Assembly: GCF_009791395.1 (NCBI RefSeq)
Contig: NZ_WSZK01000039.1
Span: forward strand, 1 to 64,000
Direction: 5' to 3'
DNA length: 64,000 nt
Origin: Halomarina oriensis
Lineage (GTDB): Archaea > Halobacteriota > Halobacteria > Halobacteriales > Haloarculaceae
Positions 25,534 through 33,725 of the stretch are shown piece after piece. The position numbers were made by a program, and so were the translations under genes. A model generated the notes under the pieces. The model had not been told where the DNA came from. It saw nothing but the letters and a program-made list of their open reading frames with translations, and searched no databases. The number at the start of each line of letters is the position of its first letter. Position 1 is the stretch's first letter.

Positions 25534-25847
25534 GTCCCCGAGCGAGAAGTCGCCAGTCGGTCGAACCGACGCCGCACCGACCGCGACCGCTGCCGTGTCG
25601 CGCTCGCGTCGTACTCGGCACTCGTGAGCGTGCCGTGCGCGAGACTTACCCGGAAGACGGCGTCGACGTGCCGGCCACGCTCCGGGAGTCGCGCTCGCTC
25701 GACGGTGACCTGCCGACCGTCGTCGGTGACGAGCACCGCGTCGTCGCCCTCGAACCGGTCGACGACGGCAGTGGTCAGTGGGTGGCCGAGCGGGGTGACG
25801 AGCGTCAGTACCAGGAGCAGGCCGAGCGCGTACGGGGGAGTGGACAT
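25524..25847 (-). CDS. Exported DUF3006-like protein
   Basis: A 107-residue protein with an N-terminal hydrophobic segment (PPYALGLLLVLTLVTPLG, residues 4-21), so probably membrane-anchored or secreted. It is followed by a DUF3006-like beta-barrel: AVVDRFEGDDAVLVTDDGRQ, then VTVERARLPERGRHVDAVF. The tail RSVRRRFDRLATSRSG resembles the tail of the next upstream gene (VQSRFDRLARRR), so the two are probably paralogues, one with and one without a signal. It is the last gene of the 27988-25524 cluster. Confidence 0.72.
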   Translation of the reverse strand: MSTPPYALGLLLVLTLVTPLGHPLTTAVVDRFEGDDAVLVTDDGRQVTVERARLPERGRHVDAVFRVSLAHGTLTSAEYDASATRQRSRSVRRRFDRLATSRSGTQH

Positions 25848-25917
25848 ACCGCAGGCTGGTCGCGTTCCGGTACAAGAAGCCTCGGCGTCGGTCGGGGGCC
25901 GTCGTGCTCCGCGGTCG

Positions 25918-26250
25918 CTACTCCCGGTCGTCCTCGGGGGCCGTCGTCTCGTCGCGCCGTCGGGCGAGTCGGTCGAACCGCGACTGCACGCGCTCACGTC
26001 GTCGCTCGGTCGCTCGCTCCTCGAAGCGCACCTCGGCCAGTCGCCCGTCCTCGACCGTGAGGTCCACCACCGCGTCCGCCTGTCGGGCACCGTCCGGAAG
26101 GGAGTCCGGAGGAATGTCGACCCGTCCGGTCGTCGTCTCGTCGTCGAGGATCAGGGTGGCGAGTCCGTCCTCGATGCGGTCGACGACCGCACGATACTCT
26201 CCGTCGGGGACGCCGTCACCGGCCCCGCACTCCGCCGGGTCGTCACTCAT
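25918..26250 (-). CDS. DUF3006 family protein
   Basis: A 110-residue acidic protein with the DUF3006 core (YRAVVDRIEDGLATLILDDE at 19-38, then TTTGRVDIPPDSLPDGARQA). The family is known to sit beside ComEC-like metallo-beta-lactamases, as it does here, where the start overlaps the hydrolase end by 8 bases. It has no signal peptide. Its job is unknown; an accessory or inhibitor of the hydrolase is a reasonable inference. Confidence 0.85.
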   Translation of the reverse strand: MSDDPAECGAGDGVPDGEYRAVVDRIEDGLATLILDDETTTGRVDIPPDSLPDGARQADAVVDLTVEDGRLAEVRFEERATERRRERVQSRFDRLARRRDETTAPEDDRE

Positions 26251-27679
26251 ACTGTTCCTCCAGGACGCGCGTTCCGTTGGCCCTTTCGACGACGACGGTG
26301 TCGCCGTCGTTGTTCCACAGCGGGGCGTCGGCGTTCCAGTAGACGTCGGTCGCGGTGTCGTCGCCCCGTCCGGTGTGGAGCGTCAGGCGCTCGCCAGGGT
26401 CGAGCGTCACGTCGCCGAAGGTGTACTCGTGGGTCGCCGCGTCGCGCACGGTCCACCCCGAGAGGTCGAGCGGCCGGTCGCCGGCGTTCTCGAAGACGAC
26501 GTACTCGTCGTTCAGGTTCTCGCCGTCGCGGCCGGCGGCGTCCGCGTTGACTGTGACGAGTCGCAGTTCGCCGGCCCCGTCGGCCGTGGCCGTCTCCACC
26601 GTCCCGCCGTCGGCCGCGACGGCCGACGTACCGGGGCCCCCGCCAGCGGCCGCTCCGAACCCGAGGCGCGGTTCGACGGGGTCGCTCGCGCTCGGAGCGA
26701 CGGCCTCGCCGGACCGAAGCGTGGCCGCGTCGGTCGGTGCGGCCCGCTGACTGGCGACGACGACGCGCTGACCGTCGGTCCTGACGACGACGTCGCCGTG
26801 TGTGCCGGTCCAGAACGTCGGAATCGAGCGCGCTACGAGGCGGTCGAGCACCTCCTCGTGGGGGTGGCCGTACTCCGAGTCGAAGGCGCTGGAGACGACC
26901 GCGACACGCGGCGAGACGGCGTCGAGGAACGCCGCCGTACTCGACGAGGAACTCCCGTGGTGGCCGACTTTCAGCACCGTCGCGTCGAGGCCGTCGCCGT
27001 AGCGGTCGAGCAGCCACGACTCCGCGCCCGCCTCGACGTCGCCGGTCAGCAGGAACGACCGCTCGCCGTGTCCGAGTCGGAGGACGATGCTGTTCTCGTT
27101 GCGGTCACGGCCGTCGAGATACTCCTCGGGCGGGCCGAGGACCGCGAGTTCGACGCCCGCCAGCGGGACGTCGTCGCCCGCGTGTGTCTCGTAGAGCGGG
27201 ACGTCGTAGCGTTCGACCGCGTCGAGATACTCCTCGTAGGTGCGCGTGCTGGCGACGATACCGGGGTCGTACACCGCTCCGACGCCGTCGCCTTCCGTCT
27301 CCAGGTACTCGATGACGGCGGCGTGCCCGCCGACGTGGTCCGCGTCGGCGTGGGTCGTCACGAGGTGGTCGATACGGTCGATACCGTGGGCGCGGAGGTA
27401 GTCGACGACGTGCTCACCGTCGTCTTCGTAGTCGCCCGTATCGACGAGCATCGTCTCGCCGGAGGGAGCGACGACGAGCGTCGCGTCGCCCTGCCCGACG
27501 GCGACGAAGTGGACCGCGAGCGCCCCGTCGGCGGGAGCGTCGAGCGTCCCGACGCTGTCACCGTCTCCGGTGCCGCCAGCGGCGTCGTCACCGCCCGGTG
27601 TCGGTGCGACCCCGGTCCCCGAACAGCCGGCGAGCACGACGAGGAGACAACAGCAGACCACTCGAAGCGCCGTCTTCAT
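26243..27679 (-). CDS. Lipoprotein metallo-beta-lactamase hydrolase with lamin-tail domain
   Basis: A 478-residue secreted enzyme. The signal ends at the lipobox LAGC (Cys about 19), anchoring it outside the membrane. The hydrolase domain (about 60-310) has LVTTHADADHVGGHAAVIEY, i.e. the metal motif HxDxDH, and later VLKVGHHGSSSSSTAAF and VSSAFDSEYGHPHEEVLDRL, matching the ComEC/Rec2 C-terminal hydrolase family. The C-terminal ~100 residues form a lamin-tail domain (DEYVVFENAGDRPLDLSGWT), often found on extracellular nucleases. A strong Shine-Dalgarno GGAGG precedes the ATG at 27679. Likely role: hydrolysis of extracellular DNA or phosphodiesters. Confidence 0.88.
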   Translation of the reverse strand: MKTALRVVCCCLLVVLAGCSGTGVAPTPGGDDAAGGTGDGDSVGTLDAPADGALAVHFVAVGQGDATLVVAPSGETMLVDTGDYEDDGEHVVDYLRAHGIDRIDHLVTTHADADHVGGHAAVIEYLETEGDGVGAVYDPGIVASTRTYEEYLDAVERYDVPLYETHAGDDVPLAGVELAVLGPPEEYLDGRDRNENSIVLRLGHGERSFLLTGDVEAGAESWLLDRYGDGLDATVLKVGHHGSSSSSTAAFLDAVSPRVAVVSSAFDSEYGHPHEEVLDRLVARSIPTFWTGTHGDVVVRTDGQRVVVASQRAAPTDAATLRSGEAVAPSASDPVEPRLGFGAAAGGGPGTSAVAADGGTVETATADGAGELRLVTVNADAAGRDGENLNDEYVVFENAGDRPLDLSGWTVRDAATHEYTFGDVTLDPGERLTLHTGRGDDTATDVYWNADAPLWNNDGDTVVVERANGTRVLEEQYE

Positions 27680-27733
27680 CGTCCCTCCTCCGACCGCTCG
27701 GGACAAGAGGCTACGGGTGGCGACGCGGGTCGC

Positions 27734-27988
27734 TCAGGCGGCCTCGACGGTCTCGACCTCACCGAGCATCTCCCACCCGGTGTCGGTCTCGCGGGCGACG
27801 ACCAGCGGGTCGTCCTCGCCGTCGGTCACCATCCGGTAGGTCGTCCCGTCGGCCGTCCCCTCACCCTGGAACGACTCCTGGAAGAACTCCGCCGAGCGCA
27901 TCTCCAGCGTGAGCGACTCGCCGCCGGCGAGCGTGAGTCGGACGGCTCTCGGCGTGATGTTGTGAATCCGCTTTGCGAGCGTGTGCAT
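27734..27988 (-). CDS. Small conserved-looking protein
   Basis: An 84-residue protein, not recognised. It begins MHTLAKRIHNITPRAVRLTL and continues with GGESLTLEMRSAEFFQESFQ and a beta-rich C-terminus (YRMVTDGEDDPLVVARETDT). There is no signal peptide. Codon use is normal for the window. A TATA-like GATTAAGAG lies about 28 bases before its start. It may be transcribed with the lipoprotein hydrolase 54 bases downstream. Confidence 0.65.
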   Translation of the reverse strand: MHTLAKRIHNITPRAVRLTLAGGESLTLEMRSAEFFQESFQGEGTADGTTYRMVTDGEDDPLVVARETDTGWEMLGEVETVEAA

Positions 27989-28054
27989 ATCCTCGGGGTC
28001 GTCGCCGTCGCTCTTAATCGGTGGCACTTTGGGGACGCCAGACCCGCTCTCGGT

Positions 28055-28909
28055 ATGAACGACGACACCAGCGTCCGTCTCGCGGTCGCCGAGCGAGCGG
28101 CCCGCGCGGGCGCTGCCGTCGCGGACGACCGCTTCCGGGACGGTATCGACGTGGAGACCAAAGACGGGAAGACCGACGTCGTCACCGAGGCCGACCGCCG
28201 GACCCAGCGGCGAGTGGTCGAGGTCGTCCGCGAGACGTTCCCGGACGACGCCATCGTGGGAGAGGAAGACGAGGAGTTGAAGCAGGTTCCGGAGTCGGGC
28301 CCGGTCTGGATAATCGACCCCATCGACGGCACGAACAACTTCGTCCGTGACTCGCGCATCTGGGCGACGAGCGTCGCGGCCGTCGTCGACGGTGAGGCCG
28401 TCGCCGCGGTCAACGTCTTCCCCGCCCTCGGCGACACCTACGTTGCGGGTCCCGGCGAGCGGCGCGAACAGGGAGCAGGGAGCGCCAGTGACCGTGACGC
28501 GACCGGCGTCACCCGAAACGGCCACCCCGTGACGGTCAACGACCAGTCCGACCCCGAGCAGTGTGCCGTCGTGCCGACCATCTGGTGGGAGTTCGACGCA
28601 CGCGACGAGTACGCCGCCGCCTGCGAGGCCATCGTGACGCGCTTCGGCGACATGCGCCGGTACGGCTGTGCGCAGGCCGCCCTCTCGCTCCTCGCGGGCG
28701 GGAGCGTCGACGGCGTCCTGACGAACGTCGACCCGAACCCGTGGGACAGCGTCGCCGGCGCGTTCATGGTCGAGCAGGCCGGCGGGACCGTGACGGGCCT
28801 CGACGGCGAACCGTGGCGGCACGACTCGCCCGGCCTCGTCGCCTCCTCGGGGGCGTGTCACGACGCCGTCCTCGCGGCGGCCCGCGACGTCGACGACCGG
28901 ACGTGGTGA
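28055..28909 (+). CDS. Inositol monophosphatase family phosphatase
   Basis: A 284-residue Mg-dependent, lithium-type sugar phosphatase. Metal-binding motifs are present: TEADRRTQ, then GEEDEEL (about 70-76) and WIIDPIDGTNNFVRD (near 90), with the C-terminal Asp in NPWDSVAGAFMVEQAGGTVT. Archaeal members dephosphorylate inositol-1-phosphate or fructose-1,6-bisphosphate, and here the exact substrate is open. The ATG at 28055 is used; the open frame extends more than 2 kb upstream as a high-GC artefact. Confidence 0.9.
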   Translation: MNDDTSVRLAVAERAARAGAAVADDRFRDGIDVETKDGKTDVVTEADRRTQRRVVEVVRETFPDDAIVGEEDEELKQVPESGPVWIIDPIDGTNNFVRDSRIWATSVAAVVDGEAVAAVNVFPALGDTYVAGPGERREQGAGSASDRDATGVTRNGHPVTVNDQSDPEQCAVVPTIWWEFDARDEYAAACEAIVTRFGDMRRYGCAQAALSLLAGGSVDGVLTNVDPNPWDSVAGAFMVEQAGGTVTGLDGEPWRHDSPGLVASSGACHDAVLAAARDVDDRTW

Positions 28910-28925
28910 GGCCGGCCGGGCGTGA

Positions 28926-30182
<1,257 letters not shown>

Positions 30183-30211
30183 CACCGTTTTCTTCGTCGA
30201 GTGTCCTCGCT

Positions 30212-30294
30212 CGCGCTTCGCGCTCGCTGTGGGCACCACTCCTCGAAAACCCTGCACGAAAAAGGCCGAGAGTTCGGCTTCGCCTCACTCTCGG
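30212..30294 (+). other. Hairpin-containing spacer after DUF63
   Basis: In the 173-base gap to the next gene, CGCG-CTT-CGCG (30212-30222) is followed by CTCGAAAACCCTGCACGAAAAA and a strong hairpin, CCGAGAGT (30266-30273) with ACTCTCGG (30287-30294) around TCGGCTTCGCCTC. A-rich words between hairpins recall intergenic phrases that I associate with other haloarchaeal genomes, but I cannot check that here. It is probably transcript-end structure. Confidence 0.45.
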
Positions 30295-30355
30295 TGAACC
30301 GCGCTTATTCGTTTCACTCACTCGCGCGGATGCTACGTCGTACTGTTCTCTCGCC

Positions 30356-30844
30356 CTATGTCGTCTCGTTCAGCCCGTCACCTGTCCCGAGAATCGACCC
30401 GTCGTAGGTGTCGGTCGCGGCGAACCGCTCGCCGTCGAGTTCGACCACGACCCGGTCGGGTGGGGCGTCGACGTCGACGGCCGCCCGGAACTCCCAGAGC
30501 TTCGCGCTGTCGCCACAGCCCCCGCCGATACCGGACGTGTCCGCTCCGGGCGTGACGCCGACGACGAGCGTGCCGTTCTCGCGGGCGGCGGCGACGTCCA
30601 TGGTGAGACACGACTCGTCGCCGATTCCCGTGACACGACCGGTGACGACGACCCGTCCGTCGGCGTACTCGACGGCTGCGAGGTGGCTGTACTCGCTCCC
30701 GTTGTCGTCGAGGTAGTCGCCGGCGTACTCCAATGTGGCCGACCCGTTAGTCGTCACGTCCGAGTCACTCTCGGGGAGGCCGAGACAGCCAGCGAGAACC
30801 AGCAGAGCGACGAGCACCGCGACACCGCGTCCGATGGAGGGCAT
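30356..30844 (-). CDS. Small lipoprotein, function unknown
   Basis: A 162-residue secreted protein. MPSIGRGVAVLVALLVLAG is followed by a lipobox Cys20, then an acidic linker and a beta-rich domain of the haloarchaeal FxLYD/Ig-like type (EYSHLAAVEYADGRVVVTGR; LWEFRAAVDVDAPPDRVVVE). Two Cys (SCLTMD and GGCGD) may form a disulfide. It lies 56 bases downstream of the YcaO gene on the same strand. The ATG at 30844 marks the signal peptide. Confidence 0.72.
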   Translation of the reverse strand: MPSIGRGVAVLVALLVLAGCLGLPESDSDVTTNGSATLEYAGDYLDDNGSEYSHLAAVEYADGRVVVTGRVTGIGDESCLTMDVAAARENGTLVVGVTPGADTSGIGGGCGDSAKLWEFRAAVDVDAPPDRVVVELDGERFAATDTYDGSILGTGDGLNETT

Positions 30845-30900
30845 GACGTATCGAACGACGAGACTGTCAGGAATACCTCTTCCGGTGGTTCGACCCGCCG

Positions 30901-32634
30901 CTACGGGAACGGGTGGTGTTCTCGGTCCAGTCGTGGCTCGAACCCGAGCGACTCCGGGACGGTCGTCGCCCGCTCGCCGAAGTACGGACCGTCGATGAAC
31001 AGGGGCTGGGCCTGCGGGACGAGCACGCGGACGGCCTCGAACCCGAGGACGTCGAGGTCGCGTGTCGTCAGCCGCGCGGCGTAGGCGTCGAGGTCGACCT
31101 TCCCCAGCGCCTCCAGCAGGGCGTCGAGTTCCTCCTCGGCGTCCGGCACGTCGCTGGCGACGCTCCCGATGGGGATGGTCGTCTCGGGGTCGGTGAACGC
31201 CCGCGCCGAGTCGGGCAGCGAGGCGAAGTGACCGATGCGACCACCGGCGTCCGTCGCCCCCGCCTTCCCCATCCGCCGGAGCTCCGTCCAGTTCTGGAGC
31301 GCCTCCGCGCAGGCGCTCTCGGCGGCGGCAACGGGGTCGAGTGCCGCGGCCGTCCCGAGTGCGAACTGCGGCCACTCCCTCTCGCGGTGGACCGCACACG
31401 CGACGACGGGCACGTCGACGTTCTGCGTCAGGAGCGTCGCACTCACCGTCAACCCCTCGGCACGGGCACGTCTTCGCAACGTCCCGAATCCGGGGTCCGA
31501 GCCGTCGCCGGCCTCCCCGGCCCCCGTCGCGCTCGACACCTCCTCGTCGTCGATTCGGAGACCGAGCGGGTCGAACGTCGAGTACCACGCCAGCATCGCG
31601 GCGTCGCGCTCGACGACCTCGGTGAGGCCGGCGACGAGCGCCTCGACGCCGGAGTTCCCGAGGCCGAGGCCCGTCGTGATGGTCGGACCGGCCCCGGCGA
31701 GCGGGAACTGGACGCGCGGAGCGGGGAGGTGGACCGACTCGCCGGTGTGGAGGCTCTCGCCGGGCACCCACGCGAGCGGACCGCCCGTGTCGGCGTCCTC
31801 GGGCAACACGAACGACGAGAGCGGGACGGCACCGTCGACCTGTTCGGCGGGAGCGCGGACGAGTTCCGCCTCGCGGAAGACGCCGGCGGCGTAGCGCTCG
31901 AACCCCTCGCCGACGGCCTTCATGTACGCCGCGTTCCAGTCCGCCGAGACGCCTGCGGCCTGCTGTGCGGCCTGCACGTCGCTGAACGCCTCCGTCCCGC
32001 TCAGGACCGAGAGGTAGTACGGGAGCGGAAACGACTCGACCTCACCCACCTCGGAGACGATACCGACCCGGTCGTCGACGGCCACCTCCGCACGGCCGAG
32101 CGACGCTTCGAGCGGCCGGTCGACGTGGTCACGTCGGATCTGCCGGTCGGGGGCATCGCTACACGAACAGTGCGGGAGCGGGAGCACCCGGCGGTCTGCG
32201 TACGGAACCTCGACGAGTCCACCGAAGACGTTCGACGTTCCCTCCAGGGCCCGGACGGCCTCGCGGCCGGCGAGCGCCCCCGCGAACCGGGCGGTCGAGG
32301 CCCCGACGCTCCCGTCGTCGGTCCCCTCCTCGCCGAGGTTCGCGGCGACCCGCCCCCGCAGGCAGTCGAGGCAGGCGGTGTCCGGCGAGAAGCCGGCGAC
32401 ACTGGCCTCGACTCCCGCGACGGCGTGGCCACCGACACCGCCGAGTTCGAGCGCCAGCCACGGCGTTTCCGACCGATTCGCGGCCGCGAACGCCTCGTCG
32501 CCGACGGCTCCGACGACGACGCCGAGCGTGCAGTCGCCCACCGTCTCACGCCACTCGACCTCCTCCTCGACGTCCTCCAGCGCGGCGGCGACGGCCTCCG
32601 CGGCCGGCCCCTCCCCGACGAGCGCGACAGTCAT
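30901..32634 (-). CDS. YcaO protein fused to a cyclodehydratase-type N-terminal domain
   Basis: A 577-residue two-domain protein. The N-terminal ~190 residues begin with a Rossmann-like VALVGEGPAAEAVAAALED and carry a zinc-type tetrad, CLDC (about 89-92) plus CSC in LPLPHCSCSDA, as in the C subunit of azoline-forming (TOMM) enzymes. The YcaO domain follows, with AVGEGFERYAAG, EVVERDAAMLAW and ESACAEALQNWTEL carrying the Mg/ATP-binding Glu residues, and the protein ends in HHPFP, similar to the Pro-rich end of TOMM YcaOs. YcaO enzymes activate peptide amides with ATP to form azolines or thioamides. No precursor peptide, dehydrogenase or TfuA is adjacent, so the substrate is unknown. Confidence 0.85.
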   Translation of the reverse strand: MTVALVGEGPAAEAVAAALEDVEEEVEWRETVGDCTLGVVVGAVGDEAFAAANRSETPWLALELGGVGGHAVAGVEASVAGFSPDTACLDCLRGRVAANLGEEGTDDGSVGASTARFAGALAGREAVRALEGTSNVFGGLVEVPYADRRVLPLPHCSCSDAPDRQIRRDHVDRPLEASLGRAEVAVDDRVGIVSEVGEVESFPLPYYLSVLSGTEAFSDVQAAQQAAGVSADWNAAYMKAVGEGFERYAAGVFREAELVRAPAEQVDGAVPLSSFVLPEDADTGGPLAWVPGESLHTGESVHLPAPRVQFPLAGAGPTITTGLGLGNSGVEALVAGLTEVVERDAAMLAWYSTFDPLGLRIDDEEVSSATGAGEAGDGSDPGFGTLRRRARAEGLTVSATLLTQNVDVPVVACAVHREREWPQFALGTAAALDPVAAAESACAEALQNWTELRRMGKAGATDAGGRIGHFASLPDSARAFTDPETTIPIGSVASDVPDAEEELDALLEALGKVDLDAYAARLTTRDLDVLGFEAVRVLVPQAQPLFIDGPYFGERATTVPESLGFEPRLDREHHPFP

Positions 32635-32719
32635 GGCTGGTGGAACGGCCGACCGAAGTAAAAACGATAGTGGTTACGCGGTGACGCGTGCCGGTTCGTG
32701 CGTACGAGCGAGGGCCGAA

Positions 32720-33532
32720 TCAGCTGGCCATCAGCGACTGCGCGACGTTGGCGAGTTCGCCGCTGTCGGCTCCGCGCAGACGGTCGTCGCCGAGCACGAG
32801 GCGGAGACGCGGGCGGCCGACGTCGATGGGCACCTTCTCGGTGTCGATGAGACCGAGCTCCTCCAGACGGGTCTTCGTCCGGGAAAACGTCGCCTTCGAG
32901 GCGATACCGACGTCCTCGCCCCACTTCGAGATGTCGTAGAGCAGTTCCTCGTTCTTCGCGGCGACGAGCAGCGAGATGGTGACCTCGTCGAGGCCGTCAC
33001 CGTCGCCACGGGCCGTCTCCATCGAGGCGAGCACGGTGTCGAAGTCCTCGGCGACGTCCGGACCGATGTCGTCCGAGAGCGACTGGCGGACGCGCGTGAT
33101 AGCCGGCGTGCGGAGGTTGAACTGGGACGCTTCGTCCCACGCGGCGGCGTACTGCTCGGTCGCGCTCTCGACGAAGGCGTCGTCGTCGGTGGTCAGGCCG
33201 GCGACGTGGTCGCCGGTGTCGACGATGGCCATCACGTGCTCGCCGGTCACGAGGAGCGTGTTCGACGGTTCGTCGAGCACGCGCAGTTCGAGACGCCCCG
33301 CGTCCATCAGGTTCGCGGCGGTGCTCGCCACGATGAAGTCGTCGAGCACGTCCTTCAGCATCCGTTCGTCACCGAACAGACGAACGGAGACGTCGTCGTC
33401 CTCCTCGACGCCCTCGACGAGCGCCTCGAACGTCTCCGCGTCCGGATTGACGAGGTACGCCGTCCCGTCGACGTCCGCCAGTGCCGTGGTGAGCAACGAC
33501 TCCACACTCGACTCCAGTACGTTGGAACTCAT
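32720..33532 (-). CDS. tbsP: Transcriptional regulator TbsP
   Basis: A 270-residue haloarchaeal regulator (formerly DUF5821). The N-terminal ~190 residues are a sensor-like alpha/beta region (MSSNVLESSVESLLTTALAD). The C-terminal winged helix contains EDVGIASKATFSRTKTRLEE, then LGLIDTEKVPIDVGRPRLRL. In Haloferax volcanii TbsP was described as acting with TrmB on glucose-dependent control of gluconeogenic genes such as gapII; I rely on memory for that. The start is 24-33 bases after a TATA box, so the transcript is nearly leaderless. The gap to the YcaO gene downstream is 85 bases. Confidence 0.85.
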   Translation of the reverse strand: MSSNVLESSVESLLTTALADVDGTAYLVNPDAETFEALVEGVEEDDDVSVRLFGDERMLKDVLDDFIVASTAANLMDAGRLELRVLDEPSNTLLVTGEHVMAIVDTGDHVAGLTTDDDAFVESATEQYAAAWDEASQFNLRTPAITRVRQSLSDDIGPDVAEDFDTVLASMETARGDGDGLDEVTISLLVAAKNEELLYDISKWGEDVGIASKATFSRTKTRLEELGLIDTEKVPIDVGRPRLRLVLGDDRLRGADSGELANVAQSLMAS

Positions 33533-33556
33533 TGGTAAATCTATAGGGGAACCTGG

Positions 33557-33566
33557 TATTTAATTT
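33557..33566 (-). promoter_or_regulatory. TATA box of tbsP
   Basis: On the minus strand the sequence reads AAATTAAATACC, an AT-rich TATA element in GC-rich surroundings, centred about 29 bases before the tbsP ATG. The upstream GTG and purines could form the TFB element. The spacing implies transcription starting at or just before the start codon. Confidence 0.7.
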
Positions 33567-33725
33567 CACCGCTCGTGCAAACCGCAAAACGTGTCTACCG
33601 TTTATTCAGACGATTCGGCCGCAGGATTACGGTTTCAGCGGCTCTCCCGCCATTTCTGTCCGTTTCGGCGAACTTCCCGTTCGTGAACTAGTTGGTGTTA
33701 CCGGTTCGCACGCTCTCGTGGCGGA

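Noticed and set aside
25904-28054. Upstream extension of the inositol phosphatase frame
   Set aside because: It overlaps the hydrolase and DUF3006 genes on the other strand and lacks family similarity before the ATG at 28055.
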